The notes under the pieces are model-generated. The model made no database searches. It saw only the letters and a list, made by a program, of their open reading frames with translations, and had not been told where the DNA came from. Positions 18,012-26,839 of a stretch of DNA of 64,000 bases are shown here, one piece after another. Source of the DNA: CAVZCC01 sp963773765. Lineage in GTDB: Bacteria; Actinomycetota; Acidimicrobiia; Acidimicrobiales; Microtrichaceae. The translations under genes and the position numbers were made by a program. Numbering within the stretch: the stretch's first letter is position 1; each line of letters starts with the position of its first letter. The stretch spans positions 62,001 through 126,000 of the forward strand of contig CAVZCC010000001.1 of assembly GCA_963773765.1 (NCBI GenBank), read 5' to 3'.

Positions 18012-18115
18012 ACCTGCGACCCGTGGCGGGTCGCATCCCGACAAGTTCGGCGGCATCCGGTCGATCTCGTCGACCTGTGACCCCGGACGGGTCGCATTCC
18101 TACACGTTCGGCGTG
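17995..18115 (+). repeat. 61-bp tandem repeat, two copies, between convergent genes
   Basis: Copy 1 spans 17995-18055 and copy 2 18056-18116; 50 of the first 58 positions match. Copy 1 contains a perfect hairpin, GCGACCCG at 18016-18023 and CGGGTCGC at 18027-18034 with a three-base loop. Copy 2 keeps the hairpin with a mismatch. A diverged third copy lies at 24029-24076 on the other strand. Position between convergent genes suggests a terminator or REP-like element; this is inference. Confidence 0.75.
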
Positions 18116-18129
18116 GGGCGGGCCGGGGG

Positions 18130-18960
18130 TCAGGGACGGTCCGCCAGGGGGAGGGCCAGCCCCAGTCCGGTGGCCACGGCCCGGCCGGTCTCGGCCGCGG
18201 TGAGGTACGGCTCGATGTCGTGCGGGTGGCGGCCGTTGAACACGTACTCGTCCCGCAGCCGGTCCCCGAAGATCGGCGCCAGCCGGGGAGCGGCCATGGT
18301 GGCCAGGTCGCCCTCGGCCGCCACGTTGGTCCACTCCCGCACGCAGGACGGCCAGACCCCCCTGCCGTCGACCGGCGGCGGGTCCAGCCGGTCCAGCACC
18401 AGGTCCGGCGTGCCCAGCGGGGAGCCGACGGTGATGAACTGGGCCAGGTCGAACTCGGGGTGGGCGCACAGCACCTGGTAGGCGATCACGGTGCCCATGG
18501 AGTGGGCCAGCACCACCTTGGTGTCCGGTCCCAGGTGCCGCTCCAGCCGCTCGTGGATGGCGGCCTTGGCCGCGGGGTCCACGAAGTAGCGGCCCAACAG
18601 CTCGGTGGACCGTCGGTTGGTCTCCGCCGCCATGGCCTTGGCCACCGCGTCGAGCGCGCCCGGGCCGTCGGTCTGCAGGTCCTCCAGCGTGTCGGCCAAC
18701 CCGGCGTGGTCCACGCCGCCCGCATCGCCGCCCCCGGACAACTCGGCCAGCACCTCCTCCGGTGACCGCGGCTCCGGACGGACCAGGTCGCCCCAGAACG
18801 CCACCGACACCGACCGGTGGACCCGTTCCAGCGGTACGTCGTGCAGGTCCACCCCGGCGGCCCACAGGCCGTCCAGCAGGGGCGGGGCCCAGCGGAATCC
18901 CAGTCGGACCGGGCCCCACATCTCGTGGAACGCGCCGTGGACCATCACCACTTCTGCCAT
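18130..18960 (-). CDS. Alpha/beta fold hydrolase (lipase-like)
   Basis: 276-residue protein that opens with MAEVVMVHGAFHEMWGP, the oxyanion HG segment of alpha/beta hydrolases, and carries VVLAHSMGTVIAY, a GHSxG-like nucleophile elbow with AHSMG. A C-terminal HPHDIEPYL provides a candidate catalytic His. The middle (about 60-150) is a long acidic helical insertion. ATG 18960 is the natural start. It converges with the esterase gene across the 61-base repeats. Substrate unknown. Confidence 0.72.
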   Translation of the reverse strand: MAEVVMVHGAFHEMWGPVRLGFRWAPPLLDGLWAAGVDLHDVPLERVHRSVSVAFWGDLVRPEPRSPEEVLAELSGGGDAGGVDHAGLADTLEDLQTDGPGALDAVAKAMAAETNRRSTELLGRYFVDPAAKAAIHERLERHLGPDTKVVLAHSMGTVIAYQVLCAHPEFDLAQFITVGSPLGTPDLVLDRLDPPPVDGRGVWPSCVREWTNVAAEGDLATMAAPRLAPIFGDRLRDEYVFNGRHPHDIEPYLTAAETGRAVATGLGLALPLADRP

Positions 18961-19039
18961 GGGACGCAGTGTGGCAGGGTGCGGTCCGGGCACCAAGGAC
19001 CGTCGGACGGGCGGTCCCGACCACGGGGAGGGTCCCGGC

Positions 19040-19700
19040 ATGGGACGTACCACTGGAGGACTGACCGGGTTGGCGGGGCTGGGGCTGGCGGCCGCGGCCG
19101 CGGCCGAGGTGGTGTGGCGCCGTGGCCGGGACTGGGGCGCGACCGAGGAGGAGCGCACGGCCCCGTTCCCCGGCGACGAACTGGTGGCCGGGCCGGCGTC
19201 GTCGTTGACCCGGGCCGTCACGGTCGAGGCACCGGCGGAGGAGGTCTGGCGCTGGTTGGTGCAGATCGGCCAGGGTCGGGGTGGTTGGTACAGCTATGAC
19301 GCGCTGGAGAACCTCCTGGGACTGGACATCCACTCCACCGACGAGGTCCGGCCCGAGTGGCAGGACCTGGCGGTGGGTGACCGGGTCGTGATGATCCGCC
19401 CGGGCTGGATGGGCCTCGCGGACGGGTTCGGCCTGCCGGTGGCCGTCCTGGACCCGCCCCGGGCCCTGGTCCTCCGCGAGGACCCCGACGAGACACCGTG
19501 GGACGCGGTGTGGTCGTTCCTGGTGGTCCCCGTCGGGCCGGGCCGCTGCCGGCTCGTCTCGCGCAGCCGGGCCCACACCGCTCCCGGCATCGGCGCCGCG
19601 CTCGGGACGCGCCGCGGCCCGTCCCATGGACCTGGTGACCCTGTTCATGACCCGCCGCATGCTGCTGGGCATCCGCGACCGGGCCGAGGCCGCCTTCTGA
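19040..19700 (+). pseudogene. SRPBCC family membrane-anchored protein with one frame break
   Basis: About 219 residues after correction. ATG 19040 follows a GGGGAGG ribosome-binding site. A short hydrophobic N-terminal segment (LAGLGLAAAAAAEVVW) is followed by a START-like domain with VEAPAEEVWRWLVQIGQGRGGWYSYD and IRPGW, a set seen in a common actinobacterial family. The frame shifts near 19607; removing one base restores RPMDLVTLFMTRRMLLGIRDRAEAAF, the family's usual C-terminus. An error is the likely cause. Ligand unknown. Confidence 0.7.
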
Positions 19701-19786
19701 CGGGGACGGTGGACGGCCTGCCGACGTCGCCGGTGGTGTGACGCACGGCGACCCCGGCGGCAGGCGTGGCGGCGCCGCCGGTCGGG

Positions 19787-19792
19787 TACCGT
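19787..19792 (+). promoter_or_regulatory. -10 (TACCGT) aimed at a 12-codon leader ORF
   Basis: TACCGT is followed by seven bases and then ATG 19800, the start of a short ORF whose stop overlaps the P450 start. A transcript starting at 19800 would give the P450 gene a 35-base leader. Confidence 0.45.
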
Positions 19793-19799
19793 GCCCGTC

Positions 19800-19838
19800 A
19801 TGAGCGTCGCAAGGATCCAGGTGGAGGTGCGGGGATGA
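19800..19838 (+). CDS. Possible 12-residue leaderless upstream ORF
   Basis: ATG 19800 encodes MSVARIQVEVRG and stops at TGA 19836-19838, overlapping the P450 ATG 19835 as ATGA. The -10 hexamer seven bases upstream suggests that the ORF begins the mRNA. It may couple translation of the P450, or it may simply be an open 5' leader that happens to start with ATG. No similarity to known leader peptides was recognised. Confidence 0.3.
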   Translation: MSVARIQVEVRG

Positions 19839-21058
19839 CGATCGTGGAGCCACCGGCGGACTCCTCGGTGACCGACTGGGCCACCGATTTCGACCACACC
19901 GACGAGGCCTACGCCGCGGCCGCCCCGGAGATCTGGGACGACCTCCGTGAGCGCTGCCCCGTGGCGCACTCGGATCGCTTCGGCGGGACCTGGCTGCCCA
20001 CCCGGCATGACGACGTGTCCGCCATCGCCCATGACACCGAGCACTTCAGCTCCCACGGCGTGATCGTGAACGACTTCAAGCCCGGCATCCCGGCCCCCGT
20101 CGGCTTCGCCCCGCCCATCACGTCGGACCCCCCGTTCCACCAGGTGGCACGCGGCATCCTGCTCCCTGCCTTCTCCCCCAAGGCCATCAACCCGCTGGAG
20201 GCGCCGACCCGGGAGTTCTGCGCCGGGCTCATGGACGACATCGTGGACTCCGGCCGCACCGACGTGGACGCCGCGACCGACTACGCCCAGCACATCCCCG
20301 TCCGCGTCATCGCCCACATGCTGGGCGTGCCGCAGTCCGACGGCGACCGGTTCCGGGAGTTCATCCACCGCATCCTCGAGAAGCCGGGCCAGACGGGCCC
20401 GACCAACGAGGAGGACACGATGGTCCACTACCTCGACGGCATCATCGCCGACCACCGGGAGCACCCCAAGGACGACCTGATCGGCTACCTGCTGGACCAG
20501 GAGATCGACGGCGAGCCGCTGACCGAGGACCACGTCATGGGCACCGTCGCCCTGGCCCTCATCGCCGGGATCGACACCACCTGGTCCGCCATCGGCGCCA
20601 GCCTCTGGCACCTGGCCCAGCACCCCGGTGACCGCCGACGCCTGCGGGACGAGCCCGAGCTCATGACGTTCGCGGTGGAGGAGTTCCTGCGCGCCTACGC
20701 CCCGGTCACCATGGCCCGCATCGTGGCCAAGGACACCGAGGTGCGGGGGTGCCCGATGTCGGAGGGGGACTGGGTGCTGCTGCCGTTCCCGGCCGCCAAC
20801 CGTGACCCCGAGTTCTTCGACGACGCCGACGAGTTCGTCATCGACCGGCGCAAGAACCGCCATGCCGCGTTCGGCCTGGGCATCCACCGCTGCCTGGGCT
20901 CCAACCTGGCCCGGCTGGAGCTGCGGGTGGCCATCGAGGAGTGGCTGCGCAGGGTGCCGGAGTTCGAGCTGTCCGACCCCGGTGGCGTGCGCTGGTCCAC
21001 CGGCCAGGTCCGTGGTCCCCGTTCGTTGCCCGTGACCGTCCTGGAGGTCGCCCCGTGA
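19835..21058 (+). CDS. Cytochrome P450 (CYP116/CYP107-like clade uncertain)
   Basis: 407-residue P450 with I-helix ALIAGIDTTWS, ExxR in VEEFLRAYAP and heme loop FGLGIHRCLGSNLAR, so all catalytic hallmarks are intact. The N-terminus (FDHTDEAYAAAAPEIWDDLRERCPV) is typical of soluble actinobacterial P450s acting on terpenoid or fatty substrates. A ribosome-binding stretch (GGTGCGGGG) precedes ATG 19835. Its stop overlaps the start of a private ferredoxin gene (GTGA at 21055), the standard redox pairing. Substrate unknown. Confidence 0.88.
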   Translation: MTIVEPPADSSVTDWATDFDHTDEAYAAAAPEIWDDLRERCPVAHSDRFGGTWLPTRHDDVSAIAHDTEHFSSHGVIVNDFKPGIPAPVGFAPPITSDPPFHQVARGILLPAFSPKAINPLEAPTREFCAGLMDDIVDSGRTDVDAATDYAQHIPVRVIAHMLGVPQSDGDRFREFIHRILEKPGQTGPTNEEDTMVHYLDGIIADHREHPKDDLIGYLLDQEIDGEPLTEDHVMGTVALALIAGIDTTWSAIGASLWHLAQHPGDRRRLRDEPELMTFAVEEFLRAYAPVTMARIVAKDTEVRGCPMSEGDWVLLPFPAANRDPEFFDDADEFVIDRRKNRHAAFGLGIHRCLGSNLARLELRVAIEEWLRRVPEFELSDPGGVRWSTGQVRGPRSLPVTVLEVAP

Positions 21059-21252
21059 AGATCGTCTTCGACCGTGAGGCCTGCCAGGGCCACAACCGGT
21101 GCCACATCCTGGCCCCGGAGCTGTTCGACACCGACGACGAGGGCTACGCCGTGCTGCTGGTCGCCGGTGAGGTGCCGGCGGACCTGCTGGAGAAGGCGGA
21201 GCTGGCGGCGGACAACTGCCCCGAGTTCGCGATCACCCTGTCCGACGACTGA
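21055..21252 (+). CDS. Ferredoxin, 3Fe-4S type, P450 partner
   Basis: 65-residue ferredoxin with Cys10-x5-Cys16 (CQGHNRC) and CP near residue 55, the three-Cys pattern of 3Fe-4S ferredoxins that reduce actinobacterial P450s. The second position of the usual CxxCxxC is His, as in other P450-linked ferredoxins. It begins with GTG overlapping the P450 stop, so production is coupled. Confidence 0.88.
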   Translation: MKIVFDREACQGHNRCHILAPELFDTDDEGYAVLLVAGEVPADLLEKAELAADNCPEFAITLSDD

Positions 21253-21271
21253 CGGGGCTGACCGTCGCTGG

Positions 21272-23058
21272 TCAGGGGTTGACGACCTCGGCGGTGCACC
21301 CGGGCTCGAGCGTGCCGTCGAAGGCGCCGACCATGAACCGCTGCATCCTCGACCCCTCGAAGGAGAGGTCGCCGGAGGACCGGCCCAGGGACCGGGCCGA
21401 GATCTCGCCCGGGATGGAGAAGTGGCTGGCCGGGCTGGTCAGCGCCTGGGGCCGGGCCAGGTCGAGCTGGAGGTGGCCCTCCGCCTCACCGTCGGGGCAG
21501 TAGGCCGCCGACCGGAACGAGTCGAACATGGCCCGGGACATGCAGTCCGACGGAGGAGGCACGTCCGTCGGGTCGGTGCCGTCCGGCGTCACGCAGTGGA
21601 TGACCTCGTCGTCGGTGCCCTGCGCCATGAGGAGCGGGACCGGCCGGCCGTCGACCTCGGGGACCTTGGGGAAGGGGTTGTCGCCCAGCGGGCCGGGCTG
21701 GTTGAAGCGGATCCAGTCGCACCACACCTGCAGGCCGGCGTCGTCGCTGGTGGCGCAGGTGCGGTCGGCGCCACCCTTGAAGTACTCGCCCTCCGAGTAG
21801 TCGGCGGGGAGGTTCCACAGCGCGGGGACCAGCATCTGGTGCGCCTCCGCGTTCCGGTACTGCGACGTGGCCTCCCCGATGACCTTGGCGTCGGCGCCGG
21901 CCAGGCACTGCGGCATCACCGTGTTGATGGTCTCGATCCCGGTCGGGGTGGCGATGTCCTCCAGGACCGGTTCGGGGGTGTTCGGTGGTGAGGCCGGGAA
22001 CTCGGCGTCGGGTGAGGGTCGGTTGCCCTGCGCGAACTGGTTCCAGGACCCGAAGATGAACGAGAACAGCGCCGGGCCGATCTGCAGCTCCAGGGCCGGG
22101 ATGGGCAGGTTCAGCAGCTCGGGGATGCCCTCGTGCATCTCCCAGTCGGCCAGGCCGTCCCCGTAGGCCACGCCGGGCTGGTCGCCGGGCTCGGCCACGA
22201 AGTTGCCGGCCGGGGCCAGCGCGGCCACCCCGGCCAGCTCGATGGTGGGGGTGGGCCGGGACGGCTCGGTCCCCTCCAGGTAGGTCTCGGCCAGTTGGCC
22301 CGCCCACAGCGCGGCATGGCCCCCCTGGGAGTGGCCCCAGGTGATCATGTCGTAGCGGTCCGGCGTGTCCGGGCCGAAGACCTCCTGGCCCAGCTGGGTG
22401 GCGGCCCGGGCCGAGTCCAGCACGTTGGCCGCCGCGACCCGGCCGAGGATGTAGGTGTCGTCCGGCTGGTAGTCGGTGGCCACCACGGCCCACCCGTTGT
22501 CCATGGCGTACTGCAGCGCGCCGTCCTCGGGCCGTCCCTGGTGCTTGCCCAGCAGGCTGCCCCACGCCACGGCCTGGATGCCGCCGGGCATCGGGCCCCA
22601 GAAGTGGGTGGCAGGGTCGCTGGAGGGCAGGCAGCGCTGTTCCAGGCCGATGGTGCCGTGCGACCAGGCCAGCAGCCGACCCCCGTCGCCCGACCCGGAG
22701 CCGATGGTGCGGGGTCCCGACTCCGGAAGCGCCACGGTGCCGCACACCAGCTGCAGGTCGGTCTCGTCCGCGGAGGTGGACACGTAGAGGACGCGCCACA
22801 CCCGGGCATCGGTCGGGAAGCCGGGGCTCTCCTGGTTGGCCGCGGTCAGCTCCTCGCTGCTGACCAGGTCGCCGGGACCGAGGCCGGCGGGGACGGGACC
22901 ACCGACGCCGGAGGACCCCCTGCACGGCGGTTGGGCCTGCGGCGCGGGTGCCTTCGTCCCCACGTCGCACGCGGCCAGGGGCACCAGGGCGGCGACGGCC
23001 AGCACGACCAGCAGGGGGCGCGCCGACGGGACCTGCGTGCGGGGTTCGGGGGACGCAT
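21272..23058 (-). CDS. Secreted lipase (LIP family), lipoprotein; signal peptide needs a one-base correction
   Basis: Large secreted alpha/beta hydrolase of the secretory lipase family. The nucleophile elbow is WGHSQGGHA; Asp and His partners lie in GTDDEVIHC and GHLQL regions, and many cysteines suggest disulfides. Read as given, the frame begins at GTG 23005 with a 13-residue signal lacking a basic region. If one G is missing in the G-run at 23014-23018, ATG 23058 gives MRPPNPARRSRRRAP then LLVVLAVAALVPLAAC, a textbook lipoprotein signal, with AGGA upstream; the corrected gene is 596 codons. I therefore give the longer span. Confidence 0.78.
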
Positions 23059-23101
23059 GTGTTCCTGTCGGCAGGCGGTGGCGTCGAATGGAGGGCTCCG
23101 C

Positions 23102-23983
23102 TCAGGCCGCGGCGCCGGGGGAGCGGCGCAGCTCCAGGTCCACCAGCCAGCCCTGGTACCAGTCGGGGTCGCTCAGCTGCGAGGGGTGGTGGCCGGGCAG
23201 CGACGAGACGAACATGGTGGGGAGGACCTCGAACGCGAAGCTGACCGCCAGGCGCACCAGCCGGAACCAGGTCAAGGGGTTGCGAAGTCGCCTCCGGGCC
23301 CGGAGCTGGGTCAGGGTGGCCACCAGGTTGAACCAGGCCAGGAGCGCCAGGGAGCAGGCCCCGGCCCAGGCGTAGCGCGGGCGGGAGCCGTCCACGGCGC
23401 GGTAGACGTCGAACGCCACGGACTTGTGCTCCACCTCCTCGGCCAGGTGCCACAGGAACAGGTCCGTCGCGGCGGGATCCGCCCCCCGCAGGAACTCCGA
23501 GAGGTGGTCGCTGGTCCACCGGGCCAGGCAGTAGGCGATCGTCTCGGATGCGGCGGCGAAGGCCAGGTTGAACCGGAGGCTCCGCGTCCGCCCCAGCCAG
23601 CGGTACGTGCGCCGCATCCAGCCCTCCACCCGGGCCAGGGCAGGGACCTCGCCCACCAACAGCCGGTTGAACACCCGGTGCTCGCCCTGGTGCTGCATCT
23701 CCTGGTGGGCGAAGGCCTCGGCGACGGCAGCCAGGTCCGGGTCCAGGCCGGGAACGGCCTGGCGGACGGCGCCGACGAAGTACGGCTCCACGAACGGCAT
23801 CATCAGGGACACGCCGTTGGCCGCGGCCACGAACTCCGGTGCGGCCGGGTTCCAGTCCGTCACGGCCCCGTCGTCCAGGGCGAAGTCGATCCGCCGCCGG
23901 ACGGGCACGGCGGGGGAGGACACAGGGTCGGTCACCTGCTCCGTATCGGCACGAACACCCCCGGGGTGCAGGACTTCCTCCAT
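23102..23983 (-). CDS. Metal-dependent hydrolase family protein (PF10118-like)
   Basis: 293-residue helical protein with the family's metal-binding pattern: FVEPYFV, then HQEMQHQGEHRVFN and HLAEEVEHKSVAFDVY, which offer His and Glu ligands for a di-metal site. A hydrophobic region near 210-230 suggests membrane association. The family is annotated as metal-dependent hydrolase but biochemical proof is thin. It lies 43 bases upstream of the lipase gene on the same strand, so the two may be co-transcribed. Confidence 0.75.
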   Translation of the reverse strand: MEEVLHPGGVRADTEQVTDPVSSPAVPVRRRIDFALDDGAVTDWNPAAPEFVAAANGVSLMMPFVEPYFVGAVRQAVPGLDPDLAAVAEAFAHQEMQHQGEHRVFNRLLVGEVPALARVEGWMRRTYRWLGRTRSLRFNLAFAAASETIAYCLARWTSDHLSEFLRGADPAATDLFLWHLAEEVEHKSVAFDVYRAVDGSRPRYAWAGACSLALLAWFNLVATLTQLRARRRLRNPLTWFRLVRLAVSFAFEVLPTMFVSSLPGHHPSQLSDPDWYQGWLVDLELRRSPGAAA

Positions 23984-24028
23984 CTGCCGGCCACACCGCC
24001 CCTCGCGCCTCCCCGCCCCAGCCCCGCA

Positions 24029-24076
24029 GCCGAACTTGTAGGAATCCGACCCCTCACAGGCTCCAGTCCTACGAGA
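24029..24076 (-). repeat. Diverged third copy of the 17995-18115 repeat
   Basis: Read on the minus strand the element runs TCTCGTAGGACT to CCTACAAGTTCGGC and shares the core ATTCCTACA-GTTCGGC with copy 2 (16 of 17 bases). GTAGGA at 24038-24043 and TCCTAC at 24067-24072 form a 6-base stem. It sits between the Ada-like stop and the next gene. Confidence 0.6.
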
Positions 24077-24103
24077 ACGGGCCAGCGGGGCATCAGCGGG
24101 GCG

Positions 24104-24961
24104 TCAGGTGGCCGGATCCGCCTCCCGGCGCAGCAGTTCCGCCTTGCGCCCGACCCCCCAGCGGTACCCGGCCAGGGAGCCGTCGGCGCGCACGACCCGA
24201 TGGCACGGGACCGTCAGGCCGACCGGGTTGGTGGCACAGGCCCGTGCCACGGCGCGGGCCCCCGTCGGCATCCCCAACGCCTGGGCCACCTGGGCGTAGG
24301 TGCGGGTCTCGCCCCGCGGGATGCGTCGCAGTTCCTCCCACACCCGGATCTGGAACGCGGTGGCCCGGACGTCGAGGGGGACGCCGTTGAGGGCGTCGTC
24401 GCCGTCGAACCAGGCCACCACCGCGTCGGCCAGGGCGGCCAGTTCCTCGTCGTCCCGCTCCAGGGAGGCGTCGGGGAACTCCGCCTCCACCTGGCCGAAG
24501 GACGACTCCGCGGAGTCGTCCAGCCGGAGGGCGACCACCCCGTCGTCGCTCGCGACCACGAGCGCCACCCCGACCGGTGTGCCCACCGCGGTCCAGCGCA
24601 GCCGCCGCCCGGTGGCCCCCCGGCGGTACTCCTGGGGGCGCAGGCCGAGCGCGCCGGCCTTGTCGTAGAAGGCCCGGGTGGATCCGTAGCCGGCGTCGAA
24701 GACGGCATCGGCCACGGTCCCGGCGCCGGCCAGCGAGTCGCGGGCCCGGGCCAGCTTCCGGGCGTCCAGGTACTGGCGGGGGGTCAGCCCGGTGGCGGCC
24801 TTGAACCGGCGCTGCAGGTGCCACGGGCTCGCCCCGACCCGTTGGCCGAGCAGCGCCAGCGTCCCGGGCGGGTCGTCGCCGTCCAGCTCGGCCCGGGCCC
24901 GGTCCACCAGGTCCGGGTCGGGCGTGCTCCGGGGGGCGCGGGTGGTGGTGTCCGACGGCAT
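24104..24961 (-). CDS. Ada-like AraC-type regulator fused to O6-methylguanine-DNA methyltransferase
   Basis: 285 residues: an AraC-type helix-turn-helix region (about 35-115, with SPWHLQRRFKAATGLTPRQY) followed by a methyltransferase domain ending in VPCHRVVRADGSLAGY with acceptor Cys253. The N-terminal zinc domain of Ada that senses methylphosphotriesters is missing, and the protein begins only about 30 residues before the HTH. It should repair O6-alkylguanine and may bind DNA, but cannot be switched by the classical Cys38 route. ATG 24961 is six bases after a TACCGT element. Confidence 0.88.
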   Translation of the reverse strand: MPSDTTTRAPRSTPDPDLVDRARAELDGDDPPGTLALLGQRVGASPWHLQRRFKAATGLTPRQYLDARKLARARDSLAGAGTVADAVFDAGYGSTRAFYDKAGALGLRPQEYRRGATGRRLRWTAVGTPVGVALVVASDDGVVALRLDDSAESSFGQVEAEFPDASLERDDEELAALADAVVAWFDGDDALNGVPLDVRATAFQIRVWEELRRIPRGETRTYAQVAQALGMPTGARAVARACATNPVGLTVPCHRVVRADGSLAGYRWGVGRKAELLRREADPAT

Positions 24962-24967
24962 GGGGCC

Positions 24968-24973
24968 ACGGTA
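24968..24973 (-). promoter_or_regulatory. Leaderless -10 (TACCGT) for the Ada-like gene
   Basis: On the minus strand TACCGT is followed by six bases and ATG 24961, with no ribosome-binding site. Confidence 0.5.
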
Positions 24974-25029
24974 CGGGAGCGGTCCGGGCCCGGTCGTCCC
25001 GATCCTTGCTCGGTGGGACGGGACGGTTG

Positions 25030-25058
25030 CGGAAACAATCCCGAGATGCGTCGGAAAC
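25030..25058 (+). promoter_or_regulatory. Direct repeat CGGAAAC, 22-base offset, before amino acid ABC operon
   Basis: CGGAAAC occurs at 25030-25036 and 25052-25058, two helical turns apart, in an AT-richer stretch about 75-100 bases before the first ABC gene. It could be an activator or repressor site, or chance. Confidence 0.3.
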
Positions 25059-25128
25059 GTGGGAGTGGAAAGGTGGTGGGGCCAGAGGGGTCCGATTCCT
25101 GGTCCCCGACTCCCGAAAGGCTGTCCCC

Positions 25129-25952
25129 ATGACCCGACGTCTCCTCCGCGTCACCGCCCTGTTCGCAGTGGCCGGGATCGCGCTCGCCGCCTGTGGCGAT
25201 GACTCCGACGATTCCGCCTCGGACACCACCGCCGCGTCCGGTGCCGACAAGGGGGCGCTCGTGATCTGCACCGACGCCCCCTACGAGCCGATGGAGTTCG
25301 AGGCCACCGAGGAGGAGACCCCCAGCGGCTACACCGGCTTCGACATCGACCTGGTGCAGGCCATCGCCGACGGGGCGGACAAGACCCTGGAGGTCAAGGT
25401 CACCCCGTTCGACGGCATCTTCGCCGCCATGGACGCCGGCACCTGCGACGCCGTGGTGTCCTCGGTGTCCATCAACGACGAGCGCAAGCAGAACATGGAC
25501 TTCACCGAGCCGTACTACGACTCCGGCCAGTCCCTGATGGTGCTCAAGGAGAACGCAGGACACCTACCAGACCCTGGACGACCTGGCCGGCAAGAACATC
25601 GGCGTGCAGTCCGGCACCACGGGTGAGGAGTACGCCCAGGACAACACCCCGGAGGGCGCCACCATCACGGCCCTCCCCGGTGCTCGGCCGACCTGTTCGC
25701 GGCCCTGCAGTCCGGCACGATCGACGCCGTGCTCCAGGACTACCCGATCAACGCCTACCGGGCGGCCCAGGACGACCTGTCGTGATCAGCGAGGAGTTCG
25801 TCACCGACAAGGAGCAGTACGGCATGGCGGTGCCCAAGGGCGACACCGAGACCCTGACGCTCCTGAACGACGGCCTGGCCACGGCCAAGTCGGACGGCAC
25901 CTACGACACCCTGTACGAGAAGTACTTCGGCGAGAAGCCGCCGACCTCGTGA
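25129..25952 (+). pseudogene. Polar amino acid ABC transporter substrate-binding lipoprotein, three frame breaks
   Basis: Family 3 solute-binding protein that would capture an amino acid outside the membrane. ATG 25129 follows a GAAAGG site; the lipobox LAAC is at residue 21-24, followed by an acidic linker and the family 3 core (CTDAPYEPMEF, GFDIDLVQAIAD, DAVVSSVSI, FTEPYYDSGQSLMVL). The frame breaks near 25558 (one extra base) and near 25683 and 25778 (one base missing each). Corrected length is exactly 275 codons, ending EKYFGEKPPTS. Everything else reads as a functional protein, so errors are likely. Confidence 0.82.
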
Positions 25953-26031
25953 CGCACCTTCCCGTGGGGCGGTCGGTGCTCCGACCGCCCCACGGGGACT
26001 CCTGTCCAGTGCCGGACCCGACCGCCCTGCC

Positions 26032-26839
26032 GTGACCCGCCAGCAACGATCCACCCTGATCCAGTGGGCCCTCTTCCTGGGGGGTCTCGGCGTCGTGGTC
26101 GCGTCGTGCTGGCGCTGACCGTCCGCTGGGGCGACCTGGCCCAGCGGTTCTTCAAGTGGGACGACTTCGCGGACCAGTTCCCCGACATCATCCTGGAAGC
26201 GGCCCGCAACACCCTGATCTACACCGCCATCGGCTTCACCGGCGGGCTGGTCCTGGGTCTGGTCGCGGCGCTGATGCGCCAGTCGTCGGTGGCCGCCGGC
26301 CCGGCTGATCGCGGCTGGTCTACATCGAGGTGTTCCGGGCCCTGCCGGCGCTGCTGACCATCCTGATCGTCGGCTTCGGCATCCCGATCGCCTTCGGGGC
26401 CGAGAACCTGCCGTCGTTCTTCAAGCCGCTGTACGGATCCGGCGGCACCGCCCTGGCGCTGGTGGCCGGCGCCTACCTGGCCGAGACGATCCGGGCCGGC
26501 ATCGAGGCCGTGCCCCGGGGCCAGGTCGAGGCGGCCCGCTCGCTGGGCATGACCACCGGCCAGACCATGCGGTCGATCGTGCTGCCGCAGGCGTTCCGGG
26601 TGATCCTGCCGCCGCTGACCAACGAGCTGGTCCTGCTGCTCAAGGACACCTCGCTGCTGGCCATCCTGGGCGTGGCCATCGGCCAGCGGGAGCTCACGAC
26701 CTGGGGGCGCACCATCTCGAACTCGATCGGCAACTACACCCCGCTCATGGCCGCCGCGGTGTGCTACCTGGTCATCACCATCCCGCTCAGCCAGCTGGCC
26801 AAGTACGTCGAGCGCCGGACCACGGCGGGCCAGCGATGA
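26032..26839 (+). pseudogene. Polar amino acid ABC transporter permease, three frame breaks
   Basis: HisM/GlnP-type permease of 268 residues after correction. GTG 26032 starts a short N-terminus and first helix; the body holds EAARNTLIYTAIGF, YIEVFRALPALLTILIVGFG and the EAA loop EAARSLGMTTGQTMRSIVLPQAFR that contacts the ATPase. One base is missing near 26102 and one extra base occurs near 26301 and again near 26313. It overlaps the ATPase start by ATGA at 26836. The three ABC genes clearly form one operon. Confidence 0.82.
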
